DNA of 64,000 bases from ZC4RG30 sp965652645 (GTDB lineage: Bacteria > Pseudomonadota > Gammaproteobacteria > Steroidobacterales > Steroidobacteraceae), in the NCBI GenBank assembly GCA_965652645.1, contig CBFGXE010000001.1, positions 124,001-188,000 of the forward strand, in the 5' to 3' direction. Under the pieces are notes generated by a model. The model was not told the origin of the DNA. It saw nothing but the letters and a program-made list of their open reading frames with translations, and ran no database searches. Shown piece by piece: positions 8,930 to 17,414 of the stretch. Position 1 is the first letter of the stretch. Each line of letters starts with the position of its first letter. Position numbers and translations under genes: made by a program.

Positions 8930-9920
8930 GCTTCAGCGGCTCCCCTTGCGATCCTGACGGCGGCACCGCGTCGCGCTCGTGCAGGTGGAAGTATTCACGG
9001 GCGATGGCGTCGTGGATCCGCGCCAGGTCGGTCTGGATGTCATCGAGAAATTCGTGGCGACGCGCCGGGTCGAGGCTGACCTCGACTCCGCCGTCGGCGC
9101 GCCGGCGCGCCGTGCGCAGCGCACGCAGGGGCTCGGCGTTGTGCGGCAACTCGGCCAGGTGCGTCTCGATGGCATCAAGGCAGAAGGCCACCGAACGCGG
9201 AAAGTGCATGTCGTGCAGCAGGTACTGCAGTACGCTTTCCGCGTTGATGCCGTTGCTGCCCGCCCCGCCGCCAGCGGCATGGCGGCGGAACATCTGCAGC
9301 GCCGACAGCGAATTGAGCACGCCTACCCACAGCAGGCCCAGCGCCGGATCCGGGACGCCCTGCCGCGGCATCAGGATGGCGGCCTGGATGTCGAGGATGC
9401 GCGTGGTCATGTCGGCGCGTTCCAGGTGCTCACCCAGGCCGATGAATTCCCACGCCACATCATGGCTCATGCAGGTGGCGAGCACTCCGGTGATCGCCTG
9501 CCGGTCGCTGATCAGCTCCTCCAGCATGCGCCGCCGCTCCTGCCGCGGGATGCCCGGCTGCGAGTAGCGCCTGGACGCCAGGTACAGCGTGTTCACGCGC
9601 TGCCACAGGTCGCGCGGCAGCACGTCGCGCATGGTGCGGCAGTTCTCGCGCGCGAAGCGGATGCAGGACTGGATGGAACCGGGATTGCGCGGCGAGGAGA
9701 CGAGAAAATCCACCACGCTGGCCTCGTCGGGCCGCGCATAACTCTGCTCGAACAACCGGCCCAGTCCCACGATGTGGGTAAGTGCCTGCCAGCCCACCGA
9801 AGCACCCTGCGGCAGGTCGAGCAGCAACTGCTGCGTGGCGTTGATGAGGCGGGCTGTGTTCTCGGCGCGCTCAAGGTAGCGCGCCATCCAGTACAGGCTT
9901 TCGGCGGCACGTGACAGCAT
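8793..9920 (-). CDS. Alpha-E domain protein
   Basis: A 375-residue all-helical protein beginning MLSRAAESLYWMARYLERAE, the hallmark of the alpha-E (DUF403) family. The ATG at 9920 overlaps the TGA of the ATP-grasp gene in a TGATG junction. Family members usually end near residue 310-320. Here the frame runs about 45-50 codons further, through the start of the next gene, giving a Pro/Gly-rich tail that is probably not part of the fold. The protein is the separate counterpart of the alpha-E half fused at 3086-5533 and probably forms a complex with the preceding ATP-grasp protein. Confidence 0.88.
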   Translation of the reverse strand: MLSRAAESLYWMARYLERAENTARLINATQQLLLDLPQGASVGWQALTHIVGLGRLFEQSYARPDEASVVDFLVSSPRNPGSIQSCIRFARENCRTMRDVLPRDLWQRVNTLYLASRRYSQPGIPRQERRRMLEELISDRQAITGVLATCMSHDVAWEFIGLGEHLERADMTTRILDIQAAILMPRQGVPDPALGLLWVGVLNSLSALQMFRRHAAGGGAGSNGINAESVLQYLLHDMHFPRSVAFCLDAIETHLAELPHNAEPLRALRTARRRADGGVEVSLDPARRHEFLDDIQTDLARIHDAIAREYFHLHERDAVPPSGSQGEPLKHVDPGRTEPRHPLPVRPAGQAGATAGPAAAGAAQSFANTLVFAAG

Positions 9921-11368
9921 CAGGAAGCCTCCGCCACGATCCAGGTGTCCTTGCTTCCTCCTCCCTGCGAGGAGTTCACGACCAGCGACCCGGCGCGCAT
10001 GGCCACGCGCGTCAGTCCGCCAGTGGTCACATACATGCCCTGCGACTGCAGCACGAAGGGCCGCATGTCCAGGTGGCGCGGCGCGATCTCCTCCCCCGCC
10101 CAGGTGGGCGCGGTGGACAACATCAGCGTGGGCTGTGCCATCCAGCCGCGGGGATCGGCGCGCACACGCGCAGCGCACACGGCGCGCTGCTCAGGCGTGG
10201 CCTGCGGCCCGATCAGCAGGCCATATCCGCCGGACTCGTTGGCCGGCTTCACCACCAGCTTGTCCAGGTTGGCGAGCACGAACTCACGTTCCTTCTCGTC
10301 ATGGCACTGCCAGCTCGGCACATTGGGCAGGATGGGGTCCTGGTCCAGGTAGTAGCGGATGATCTGCGGCACGTAGGTGTAGACCACCTTGTCGTCGGCC
10401 ACGCCCGCGCCCGGCGCATTGGCAATGGCCACGTTGCCCGCGGCCCAGGCGCGCATCAGGCCCGGCACGCCCAGCAGCGAATCTGTGCGGAACACGTCCG
10501 GGTCGAGGAAGTCATCGTCGATGCGGCGGTAGATCACGTCCACGCGCCTCAGCCCCGCGATGGTCTTCATGTACACCACGTCATCGCTGTCGACGATGAG
10601 GTCCCCGCCCTGCACGAGTTGCGCACCGGTCTGCTGCGCGAGGTAGCTGTGCTCGAAGTACGCGGAGTTGAAGACGCCGGGAGTGAGCAGCACGATCACC
10701 GGACGATCGGCCGGGCGCGGGGACAGCGCCGCCAGCATGTCGTACAGCGCTGCCGTATAGCCATCCACCGGCAGGATGCTGCTGGCGGAGAACAGCTCCG
10801 GGAAAGCTGACTTCATCAGCATCCGGTTCTCCAGCATGTAGGACACCCCGGAGGGGACACGCAGGTTGTCCTCCAGCACGTACACCGTGCCGTCCCGGTC
10901 ACGCACCAGATCGGTGCCACATATGTGGGCCCACACGCCAAAACGGGGCGACACACCCCGGCAGGCGCGCCGGAAATTGCGCGAGCCGGCCAGCAGTTCC
11001 GCCGGGAAGATGCCGTCGCGCACGATGCGCTGGGCATTGTAGAGGTCGTCGATGAACAGGTTCAGTGCTGTGAGCCGCTGGCGCAGCCCGGCGTCGATGC
11101 GCTGCCACTCGCTGGCCGGCATGACCCGCGGGATGGGGTCGAAGGGCCAGGCCCGGTCTATGTTCTGCCCGTCGTCATAGGTCGTGAAGGAGATTCCCAT
11201 CGTGACGATGGCCGCATCGACGGCCTGACGGCGCAGCCGCATCTCCCCGGCATCCAGGCCAGCCAGGTAGTCGCACACCGCACGGGCGGCCGGACGCGCT
11301 TCGCCATTGCCGTCCACCAGTTCGTCGAAGACTCCCTCGGGCCGGTAGTCCTCGGTTCCAAATCGCAT
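9920..11368 (-). CDS. Circularly permuted ATP-grasp type 2 protein
   Basis: A 482-residue stand-alone ATP-grasp ligase. Visible signatures are MGISFTTYDDGQ near the N-terminus, NESGGYGLLIGP and the C-terminal SSQGGGSKDTWIVAE. The ATG at 11368 is preferred over one 27 bases upstream because GGGAGG lies about 10 bases before it. This is the first gene of the five-gene operon that runs to 2160. Such proteins are predicted to activate a carboxylate with ATP and join it to an amine. The operon holds two copies of each activity, which suggests a paired two-step reaction or two substrates. Confidence 0.9.
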   Translation of the reverse strand: MRFGTEDYRPEGVFDELVDGNGEARPAARAVCDYLAGLDAGEMRLRRQAVDAAIVTMGISFTTYDDGQNIDRAWPFDPIPRVMPASEWQRIDAGLRQRLTALNLFIDDLYNAQRIVRDGIFPAELLAGSRNFRRACRGVSPRFGVWAHICGTDLVRDRDGTVYVLEDNLRVPSGVSYMLENRMLMKSAFPELFSASSILPVDGYTAALYDMLAALSPRPADRPVIVLLTPGVFNSAYFEHSYLAQQTGAQLVQGGDLIVDSDDVVYMKTIAGLRRVDVIYRRIDDDFLDPDVFRTDSLLGVPGLMRAWAAGNVAIANAPGAGVADDKVVYTYVPQIIRYYLDQDPILPNVPSWQCHDEKEREFVLANLDKLVVKPANESGGYGLLIGPQATPEQRAVCAARVRADPRGWMAQPTLMLSTAPTWAGEEIAPRHLDMRPFVLQSQGMYVTTGGLTRVAMRAGSLVVNSSQGGGSKDTWIVAEAS

Positions 11369-11448
11369 TGCCCCACTGCCTCCCGGGTTATGCACAGCAG
11401 AGGAGCAAGAAGCGTGCCTTGAGGATCAGACTGCCCTGTTCGGGTTCA

Positions 11449-11661
11449 TCACTCGCTGGCGGCCTCCGCAGTGCGGCGGGCTTCGGCGGCCTGCTGCCGG
11501 GCTGCTTCAAGATCGGCTTCGACCCGGCTGGTGATCTTTTCGGCTTCCCTGGCCTGCTCCACGGCGCTGGCGCCGCCCGCAGCCGCCGCGGCGCCGGTTT
11601 CCGCCAATCCGCAGCCACTGAGCAATGCCACCGCGGCCATGCTGGTGATGATCCGGAGCAT
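11449..11661 (-). CDS. Small Ala/Glu-rich lipoprotein
   Basis: A 70-residue protein with a lipoprotein signal (MLRIITSMAAVALLSGCG) whose lipobox is LLSGC. The mature part is a short, highly charged Ala/Glu/Arg helix (AREAEKITSRVEADLEAA), probably a coiled coil. The start at 11661 is preceded by GGGGAGGGCGG. Its size and make-up recall Lpp-like or entericidin-like envelope lipoproteins, but no family can be assigned. It lies between the ATP-grasp operon and a divergent transporter gene. Confidence 0.6.
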   Translation of the reverse strand: MLRIITSMAAVALLSGCGLAETGAAAAAGGASAVEQAREAEKITSRVEADLEAARQQAAEARRTAEAASE

Positions 11662-11750
11662 TTTTCCGCCCTCCCCGCCATTGGTTGCGCGACATGGTCG
11701 CACGAAGGAGCGAAAGCCGCCGCTCTCTGCACTACCACAAGCCCGGGGGC

Positions 11751-11771
11751 TTCCTCCACTGCCCGGAGGAA
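11751..11771. repeat. Short inverted repeat upstream of the MFS gene
   Basis: TTCCTCC and GGAGGAA form a perfect 7-bp stem with a 7-base loop in the 209-base gap between the lipoprotein and MFS genes. No clear promoter is seen in the gap. The role is unknown and it may be chance. Confidence 0.3.
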
Positions 11772-11870
11772 TGCGCCCACGCGGCCGCACTCCGCTGGTG
11801 CATTGCCGCCCGCCGTGCCCGGCCAGTGCTGTACCCTTGCGCCACAAGAACAATCGGGGGGATATCCCGC

Positions 11871-13493
11871 ATGAGGCTGTCCGGTTCGCAACGCAAGGTC
11901 GTGCTCGCTTCCTCTCTGGGCACGGTGTTCGAGTGGTACGACTTCTACCTGTACGGATCGCTGGCGGCCATCATCGCCAAGCAGTTCTTCACGGCGCTGG
12001 ACCCCACCTCTGCCTTCATCTTCGCACTGCTGGCCTTCGCCGCCGGCTTCATCGTGCGCCCCTTCGGCGCACTGGTGTTCGGCCGGCTGGGCGACATGGT
12101 CGGCCGCAAGCACACCTTCCTGGTGACCATCGTGATCATGGGCGCCTCCACCTTCCTGGTCGGCGTGCTGCCGGGCTATGACACGCTGGGCGTACTCGCC
12201 CCGGCGCTGCTGATCCTGCTGCGCCTGCTGCAGGGCCTGGCGCTGGGCGGTGAATATGGCGGCGCGGCCACCTTCGTCGCCGAGCACGCCCCGCCGGAGA
12301 AGCGCGGCGCGCACACGGCCTGGATCCAGACCACAGCCACGCTGGGCCTGCTGCTGTCGCTGATGGTGATCCTGGGAACCCGCACCGTGCTGGGCGAGGA
12401 GGCCTTCCAGGCCTGGGGCTGGCGCGTGCCATTCCTGCTGTCTGCGGTGCTGCTGGGCCTGTCGGTGTGGATCCGCATGTCGATGGAGGAGTCGCCCGTC
12501 TTCAAGCAGATGAAGGCCGAGGGCAAGACCTCCAAGGCGCCGCTGCGCGAATCCTTCGGCCAGTGGTCCAACCTCAAGATCGTGCTGATCGCGCTGTTCG
12601 GCCTCACCGCCGGCCAGGCGGTGGTGTGGTACACGGGACAGTTCTACGCGCTGTTCTTCCTCACCCAGGCGCTGAAGATCGATGGCGCGCAGGCCAACCT
12701 GCTCATCGGACTGGCGCTGATCATCGGCACGCCATTCTTCATCGTGTTCGGCGCCCTCTCCGACCGCATCGGCCGCAAGCCCATCATCCTGGCGGGCTGC
12801 CTGCTCGCGGCGCTGACGTACTTCCCGCTGTTCAAGGGGCTCACCGCTGCGGGCAATCCCCAGCTGGCGGCGGCGCTGCAATCGGCGCCGGTGACGCTGC
12901 ATGCCAATCCATCCGAATGCTCTTTCCAGTTCAATCCCACCGGCACGGCGAAGTTCACCAGTTCCTGCGACGTGGCCAAGCAGGTGCTGGCCAATGCCTC
13001 GGTGAACTACGACAGCGTGGATGCCCAGGGCATCGCGCGCATCCAGGTGGGTGACCGCGACATCATGTCCTTTGATGCGCGCACCCTTTCAGGGGCGGAC
13101 CTCACGGCGCGCGAGGGCGCCTTCAAGGCCGAGCTGACGGCGGCGCTCAACGAGGCCGGATATCCCGCCGCGGCCGATCCGGATCGCATCAACAAGCCAC
13201 TGGTGATTGCCATCCTCACGTTGCTGGTGATCTACGTGACCATGGTGTATGGGCCCATCGCCGCGGCGCTGGTGGAGATGTTCCCCACCCGCATCCGCTA
13301 CAGCTCGATGTCACTGCCCTACCACATCGGCAATGGCTGGTTCGGCGGCCTGCTGCCCACCACGGCCTTCGCCATCGTGGCGCAGACCGGCAACATCTAC
13401 AGCGGGCTGTGGTATCCGGTGATCGTGGCCTCGATCACGCTGGTGCTGGGCGCGCTGCTGGTGCGGGACAGACGCGGCACGCCGATGAACTGA
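11871..13493 (+). CDS. MFS transporter, metabolite:H+ symporter (MHS) type
   Basis: A 540-residue, 12-helix transporter. The start at 11871 follows GGGGGGAT. The N-terminus (SSLGTVFEWYDFYLYGS) and the two loop motifs FGRLGDMVGRKH and GALSDRIGRKP are typical of the ProP/KgtP/ShiA group, which imports organic acids, betaines or related compounds with protons. Residues about 325-438 are a large hydrophilic insertion with two cysteines (in NPSECSFQF and FTSSCDVAK) between late membrane helices; such an insert occurs in a subset of this family. The substrate is not predictable. Confidence 0.88.
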   Translation: MRLSGSQRKVVLASSLGTVFEWYDFYLYGSLAAIIAKQFFTALDPTSAFIFALLAFAAGFIVRPFGALVFGRLGDMVGRKHTFLVTIVIMGASTFLVGVLPGYDTLGVLAPALLILLRLLQGLALGGEYGGAATFVAEHAPPEKRGAHTAWIQTTATLGLLLSLMVILGTRTVLGEEAFQAWGWRVPFLLSAVLLGLSVWIRMSMEESPVFKQMKAEGKTSKAPLRESFGQWSNLKIVLIALFGLTAGQAVVWYTGQFYALFFLTQALKIDGAQANLLIGLALIIGTPFFIVFGALSDRIGRKPIILAGCLLAALTYFPLFKGLTAAGNPQLAAALQSAPVTLHANPSECSFQFNPTGTAKFTSSCDVAKQVLANASVNYDSVDAQGIARIQVGDRDIMSFDARTLSGADLTAREGAFKAELTAALNEAGYPAAADPDRINKPLVIAILTLLVIYVTMVYGPIAAALVEMFPTRIRYSSMSLPYHIGNGWFGGLLPTTAFAIVAQTGNIYSGLWYPVIVASITLVLGALLVRDRRGTPMN

Positions 13494-13528
13494 GGCAGCG
13501 GCGGTAGCGGATCCGGGGCCGGGGCCGC

Positions 13529-13550
13529 TATAATGCGAATCATTCGCATT
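13529..13550 (+). promoter_or_regulatory. Fur box overlapping a sigma-70 -10 element
   Basis: TATAAT lies at 13529-13534. It overlaps a perfect 9-1-9 inverted repeat, AATGCGAATCATTCGCATT, at 13532-13550, which closely matches Fur boxes. Iron-loaded Fur bound here would block RNA polymerase. No good -35 is seen. The site also shows that the in-frame ATG at 13533 lies in the promoter and is not the real start of the sigma factor. Confidence 0.85.
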
Positions 13551-13568
13551 TCCATCCAAGGGAGCCCC

Positions 13569-14081
13569 GTGCTGGACAGCCTCGCACCCCGCGATGCACT
13601 GGCCCTGCTGTACCGCGACCACTCGCTGTGGCTGCGGGGCTGGATCCATCGCCGGCTTGGCTGCCGCCACCAGGCGGCGGACCTTGCGCAGGCCACCTTC
13701 TGCCGCCTGCTGGAAAATGGCTCCACGCCCCTGCCCCGGTCCCCGCGCAGCTTCCTGGCCACGGTGGCGCGACGCCTGCTCGTCGATGACCTGCGCCACC
13801 GCGACGTGGAACGGGAATATGCGGCCTGCCATGCCACGCTGCACGGGGATACCGATCCGCTGACCCCCGAACGCATCGCCGAAGCCTCCGAGCTGCTGCG
13901 CGGGATACTCGAACTGCTCGGCACCTTGCCGGTCGACGTGCGGCGCGCGTTCGTGCTGCGCCGGATCGACGGGCTGGCGCACGAAGAGATTGCCTCGGAG
14001 CTGGGCATTTCCGCGCGCACGGTGAAGCGGCACGTGGCGCGTGCCTACCTGCACTTCTATTCCCTGGCATTCTCTGGCTGA
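13569..14081 (+). CDS. ECF sigma factor, FecI type
   Basis: A 170-residue sigma factor. Region 2 (residues about 10-75, DLAQATFCRLLEN and FLATVARRLLVDDLRHR) and region 4 (about 105-160, LPVDVRRAFVLRRIDGLAH and the helix-turn-helix ELGISARTVKRHVARAY) match FecI-like iron-starvation sigma factors. The start GTG at 13569 is preferred because AAGGGAG precedes it by about 7 bases, whereas the upstream ATG lies in the promoter. The Fur box predicts induction under iron limitation. Its stop overlaps the start of the fecR-like gene, giving the usual sigma/anti-sigma/receptor order. Confidence 0.9.
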   Translation: MLDSLAPRDALALLYRDHSLWLRGWIHRRLGCRHQAADLAQATFCRLLENGSTPLPRSPRSFLATVARRLLVDDLRHRDVEREYAACHATLHGDTDPLTPERIAEASELLRGILELLGTLPVDVRRAFVLRRIDGLAHEEIASELGISARTVKRHVARAYLHFYSLAFSG

Positions 14082-15037
14082 TGGAAGCCGGCGCGGCGAT
14101 TCCCCTTGAAGTGCTGCGGCGTGCCGCCGAGTGGGCGGCCATTCTTGATGGCGGCGCCGGCGCTGCCGAGCAGGCCGCCTGCGAGGCCTGGTGTCGCGAA
14201 GATCCACGCCATCGCCTCGTGCTCTCGCGCATGCGGGCACTGGACGCCTCGCTGGCCGGACTGGATGCCGCCCAACGGAAGGTGTTGCGCAATGCCGCCC
14301 CGGCCACGGCAGCCAGGCGCAACCGGCGCCGCGTCGCGCTGTCCGTGCTGCTGGTGGCGGGCGCCGCGACGCTGTTCTGGATGCCCCGATCCGGCGAGGG
14401 GCCGGTACAGCAGCTTGCCACGGCGCGCGGGGAGCAACGCACCCTGCAGCTTGCCGACCAGTCCACCCTGCTCGTCGATGCGGACAGTGCACTGGACATG
14501 CGCATCGATGGCAGGCAGCGCCGGATCCGGTTGCGCCAGGGGCGCATCCTGGCGACTGTCGCAGCGGATCCCGACCGACCCTTTGAAGTCGCGACCGCGG
14601 ATGCCACGGCGACCGCACTGGGCACGGCCTATATAGTTGATGCCAGTCCGCGGGGAACGCGGGTGACGGTGGTGGAATCAACCGTGCAGGTGTGCGGCCG
14701 GGATGACAGGCAGTGCATCGTGCTGTCTGCCGGCGAAACCGTGCAGGTCAGGGCCGGCCGTGCCGGGGCATCCGGCCGCGTGGACGTCCAGGCCGCGCAG
14801 GCCTGGACGCAGGGCTGGCTCGAAGCCGATGACCTGCGACTGGACATGGCGCTGGAAGAGCTGGCGCGCCACCTGCAGCGGCCCCTGCGATTCGATGCCG
14901 CCGCGCTGGGACAACTTCGCATCACCGGAAGCTATCCACTGCATCGTGCGGAAGAATCCCTGCGGGCCATGGCGCTGGGCGCCGGGCTGGAGGTCGAAGA
15001 AGAGGCAGGTGCCCTGCAACTCAGGCCCGCCCGCTGA
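14081..15037 (+). CDS. FecR-type anti-sigma/signal transducer
   Basis: A 318-residue protein. It has an N-terminal cytosolic DUF4880-like domain (AAEWAAILDGG), one membrane helix near residues 88-105 (RVALSVLLVAGAATLFWM), a periplasmic FecR domain (LATARGEQRTLQLADQST) and a C-terminal STN-like end that would contact the receptor. The start overlaps the sigma-factor stop (TGATG). Members hold the cognate sigma factor in check until the outer-membrane receptor binds its ferric ligand. Confidence 0.92.
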   Translation: MEAGAAIPLEVLRRAAEWAAILDGGAGAAEQAACEAWCREDPRHRLVLSRMRALDASLAGLDAAQRKVLRNAAPATAARRNRRRVALSVLLVAGAATLFWMPRSGEGPVQQLATARGEQRTLQLADQSTLLVDADSALDMRIDGRQRRIRLRQGRILATVAADPDRPFEVATADATATALGTAYIVDASPRGTRVTVVESTVQVCGRDDRQCIVLSAGETVQVRAGRAGASGRVDVQAAQAWTQGWLEADDLRLDMALEELARHLQRPLRFDAAALGQLRITGSYPLHRAEESLRAMALGAGLEVEEEAGALQLRPAR

Positions 15038-15076
15038 GGCGAACGCGACCTGTCCCTTTTTCCCGCCCCGTCCGTC

Positions 15077-15105
15077 CTGTCTGTATCGACAGCCAATACA
15101 GACAG
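15077..15105 (+). other. Stable hairpin just upstream of the TonB receptor gene
   Basis: CTGTCTGTAT (15077-15086) and ATACAGACAG (15096-15105) form a perfect 10-bp stem with a 9-base loop, followed directly by the repeated units GACAGG before the ATG at 15116. It nearly fills the gap between the fecR-like gene and the receptor gene. It could set relative expression by acting on mRNA stability or ribosome access, or be an operator. No T-run follows, so it is not a typical terminator. Confidence 0.6.
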
Positions 15106-15115
15106 ACAGGGTGAC

Positions 15116-17413
15116 ATGAAATCAACGCTGGTCAGGGCCGCCGTGATGGGCCTGCTTGCCTCTTCTTCCCTGGTGATTGCCGCGCCCGTGCAGGCGCAGG
15201 CCGCGGATGCACGCCAGCTGGACATCCCGGCCGGCCCGCTGGGCGCCACGGTTGCCCGCCTCGGTCGCGAACTGGGCGTCATCCTCACGGTGGACCCGGC
15301 ACTGGTACGCGGCACGCGCAGCAATGGCCTGCGCGGCAGCTACTCGCCAGCGGCCGCGCTGGACGCGCTGCTGGCGGGCACCGGGCTCGCGGCGCAGCCT
15401 GATGGACGCGGTGGCTACCGCATCCTGGCGATCGCCGACACCCCGCGCAGCCAGTCCGCCCTCTCCGGCGACGAGGATGCCGACCTTGCCACGCTGGAAG
15501 AAGTGGTGGTGGTGGGCGCCCTCACCCGGGCCGAAGTGGATGCCGCCACACTGGAATTGCACCAGGCCGCCGACCTCGCGGACGTCTTCCGCAACATCTC
15601 CTCGGTCACCGTCGGCGGCTCCGTGGGCATCGCACAGAAGATCTACGTGCGCGGACTGGAGGACACGCAGCTGAACGTCACCGTGGATGGCGCGCCCCAG
15701 CACGGCACGCTGTTCCACCACATCGGCCGCGTCAGCATCGAGCCGGAACTGCTGAAGACCGTGGACGTGCAGAGCGGCGCGGGCGAAGCCACCGCAGGCT
15801 TCGGCGCCATTGGCGGCGCCATCCGCTTCCGCACGCGCGATGCGGTGGAAATGCTCGCGCCGGGACGGCATTTCGGTGGCATGGCCCGCGCCAGCTGGTT
15901 CAGCAATGACGGATATCGCCTGAGCGGTTCGCTGTATGGCCGCGTGGCCGGCGAGCTGGGCCTGCTGGCTTCCTTCGTCCACTCCGACCGTGACGACATG
16001 GAGGACGGCGGCGGCAACCGGCTGCATGGCACGGGCGGGGAGCAGAAGCTGGGATTCGTGAAGTTCGGCGGCCAGCTCACGCCGGAGCAGCGCATCTCCA
16101 TCAGTTTCGAGCAGCGCGAGGAGAAGGCCTCCTTCGGCCAGCGGCCGAACTGGCCGGCACTTGAGGGCGACACGCTGTACCCGGCCACGGGCAAGCGCCG
16201 TACCGGCGTGCTCAATCACGGAATCGCGCTGGCCTCCCGGCTGGACCTCGAGTCCACCCTCTACTGGACGCAGTCGAAATTCACCCAGGACATCTTCGAC
16301 CGCTGGGGCCTGTATGGCGCCGCCATCCTCACGCGCGGCGCGGACCTGCGCCTGCGGGCGGCGCAAGGCACCCATGAGGTCGTGGCGGGCGTCGAATACC
16401 GCGACGACGTGGTACAGAGCGGCGCCGTGCCGCGCGACCCCGCCGACCATTATGTGGAGAAGGGAGATGTCTTCGGCATATACGCCCAGGACCACTGGCA
16501 GGTCACCCCGCGCCTGCTGCTGAGCCTTGGCGGACGCTACGACCGCTACGACCTGCGCCAGGTCACCTACGACAACGACACCGGCAGCGATGGCTTCAGC
16601 GGCAATGCGGGCCTGCGCTACCGCCTCACCGATGCGGTCACGGTGCATGCCAGCTTCGCGGAGGCCTTCCGCGGCAAGGAGATTGGCGACGCCTTCACGT
16701 TGTCGACGGCTCCGGGTCGCGTCTCGCTCTCCCCCACCCTCAAGCCGGAGAAAGTGGACAACTACGAGGCCGGGCTTTCATTCGCGCAGGGCGGATGGCA
16801 TGGCTCGGCCGTGTACTACGACATGCGCATCGATGACGTCATCCACGACCAGCTCGGCGGCGGCCCCGCCCCCGAGAACGCCAACTACTACGAGAACGTG
16901 GGCCGGCTGAAGGCCCGCGGCGTGGAACTGCGCGCCGGCTTCGCCACCGGGCCGTGGTCGGTGGATGCCCACTACAACCACTCGCGCACGCGCCTCAACG
17001 GCCATCTCGTGGAGGGCTACGAACACATCGGCCTCGGCAACTCGGTCGGCGACAACTGGAACCTCACCGCGGGCTTCAGGCCCTCGAGCCGCTGGACGCT
17101 CGAGGCTGCCGTGACGCGCTTCAATGCCCTCGACGACATCGAGGTGCTGCATCGCGCGGTGGAAGTCGGCTGGATCGACCAGACACAGTTTGTCGACAAA
17201 CCCGGCTACACCGTCGTGGACCTCTTCGGCCAGTGGCGGCCATTCCGCAACCAGGACGTGGTGATCGGCGCCGCGATCTACAACCTGCTTGACCGGCGTT
17301 ATCGGGCGCACGCCAGTGTGGCCGACTATTCCCATGTGCCGGACTGGGAAGGTGTGGCCGGGGTGATGGAACCGGGTCGCAATGTGCGCCTGACCCTTTC
17401 GACATCCTTCTAG
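15116..17413 (+). CDS. TonB-dependent receptor with N-terminal STN signalling domain
   Basis: A 765-residue outer-membrane receptor. A signal peptide (to about residue 29, APVQAQA) is followed by an STN domain (about 35-100, LDIPAGPLGATVARLGRELG) for contact with the FecR protein. Then come a plug (about 140-245, IYVRGLEDTQLNVTVDGAPQ) and a 22-strand-type barrel ending in the assembly signal LTLSTSF. Together with the sigma factor and FecR this forms a trans-envelope induction circuit. The ligand, probably a ferric chelate or haem, is not known; the plug resembles FecA-type receptors. Confidence 0.93.
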   Translation: MKSTLVRAAVMGLLASSSLVIAAPVQAQAADARQLDIPAGPLGATVARLGRELGVILTVDPALVRGTRSNGLRGSYSPAAALDALLAGTGLAAQPDGRGGYRILAIADTPRSQSALSGDEDADLATLEEVVVVGALTRAEVDAATLELHQAADLADVFRNISSVTVGGSVGIAQKIYVRGLEDTQLNVTVDGAPQHGTLFHHIGRVSIEPELLKTVDVQSGAGEATAGFGAIGGAIRFRTRDAVEMLAPGRHFGGMARASWFSNDGYRLSGSLYGRVAGELGLLASFVHSDRDDMEDGGGNRLHGTGGEQKLGFVKFGGQLTPEQRISISFEQREEKASFGQRPNWPALEGDTLYPATGKRRTGVLNHGIALASRLDLESTLYWTQSKFTQDIFDRWGLYGAAILTRGADLRLRAAQGTHEVVAGVEYRDDVVQSGAVPRDPADHYVEKGDVFGIYAQDHWQVTPRLLLSLGGRYDRYDLRQVTYDNDTGSDGFSGNAGLRYRLTDAVTVHASFAEAFRGKEIGDAFTLSTAPGRVSLSPTLKPEKVDNYEAGLSFAQGGWHGSAVYYDMRIDDVIHDQLGGGPAPENANYYENVGRLKARGVELRAGFATGPWSVDAHYNHSRTRLNGHLVEGYEHIGLGNSVGDNWNLTAGFRPSSRWTLEAAVTRFNALDDIEVLHRAVEVGWIDQTQFVDKPGYTVVDLFGQWRPFRNQDVVIGAAIYNLLDRRYRAHASVADYSHVPDWEGVAGVMEPGRNVRLTLSTSF

Positions 17414-17414
17414 G

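Noticed and set aside
6191..9079. Plus-strand open frame of about 960 codons opposite the large transglutaminase gene
   Set aside because: Composition is His/Gln/Arg-rich and domain-free, as expected for the mirror of GC-rich coding DNA. The minus strand has complete known domains.
13533..13568. ATG at 13533 as the start of the sigma factor
   Set aside because: It falls in the -10 element and the Fur box, so it would not be in the transcript. The GTG at 13569 has a ribosome site.
15077..15105. Terminator between the fecR-like and receptor genes
   Set aside because: No T-run follows on the plus strand and the stem ends only about 10 bases before the next ATG.
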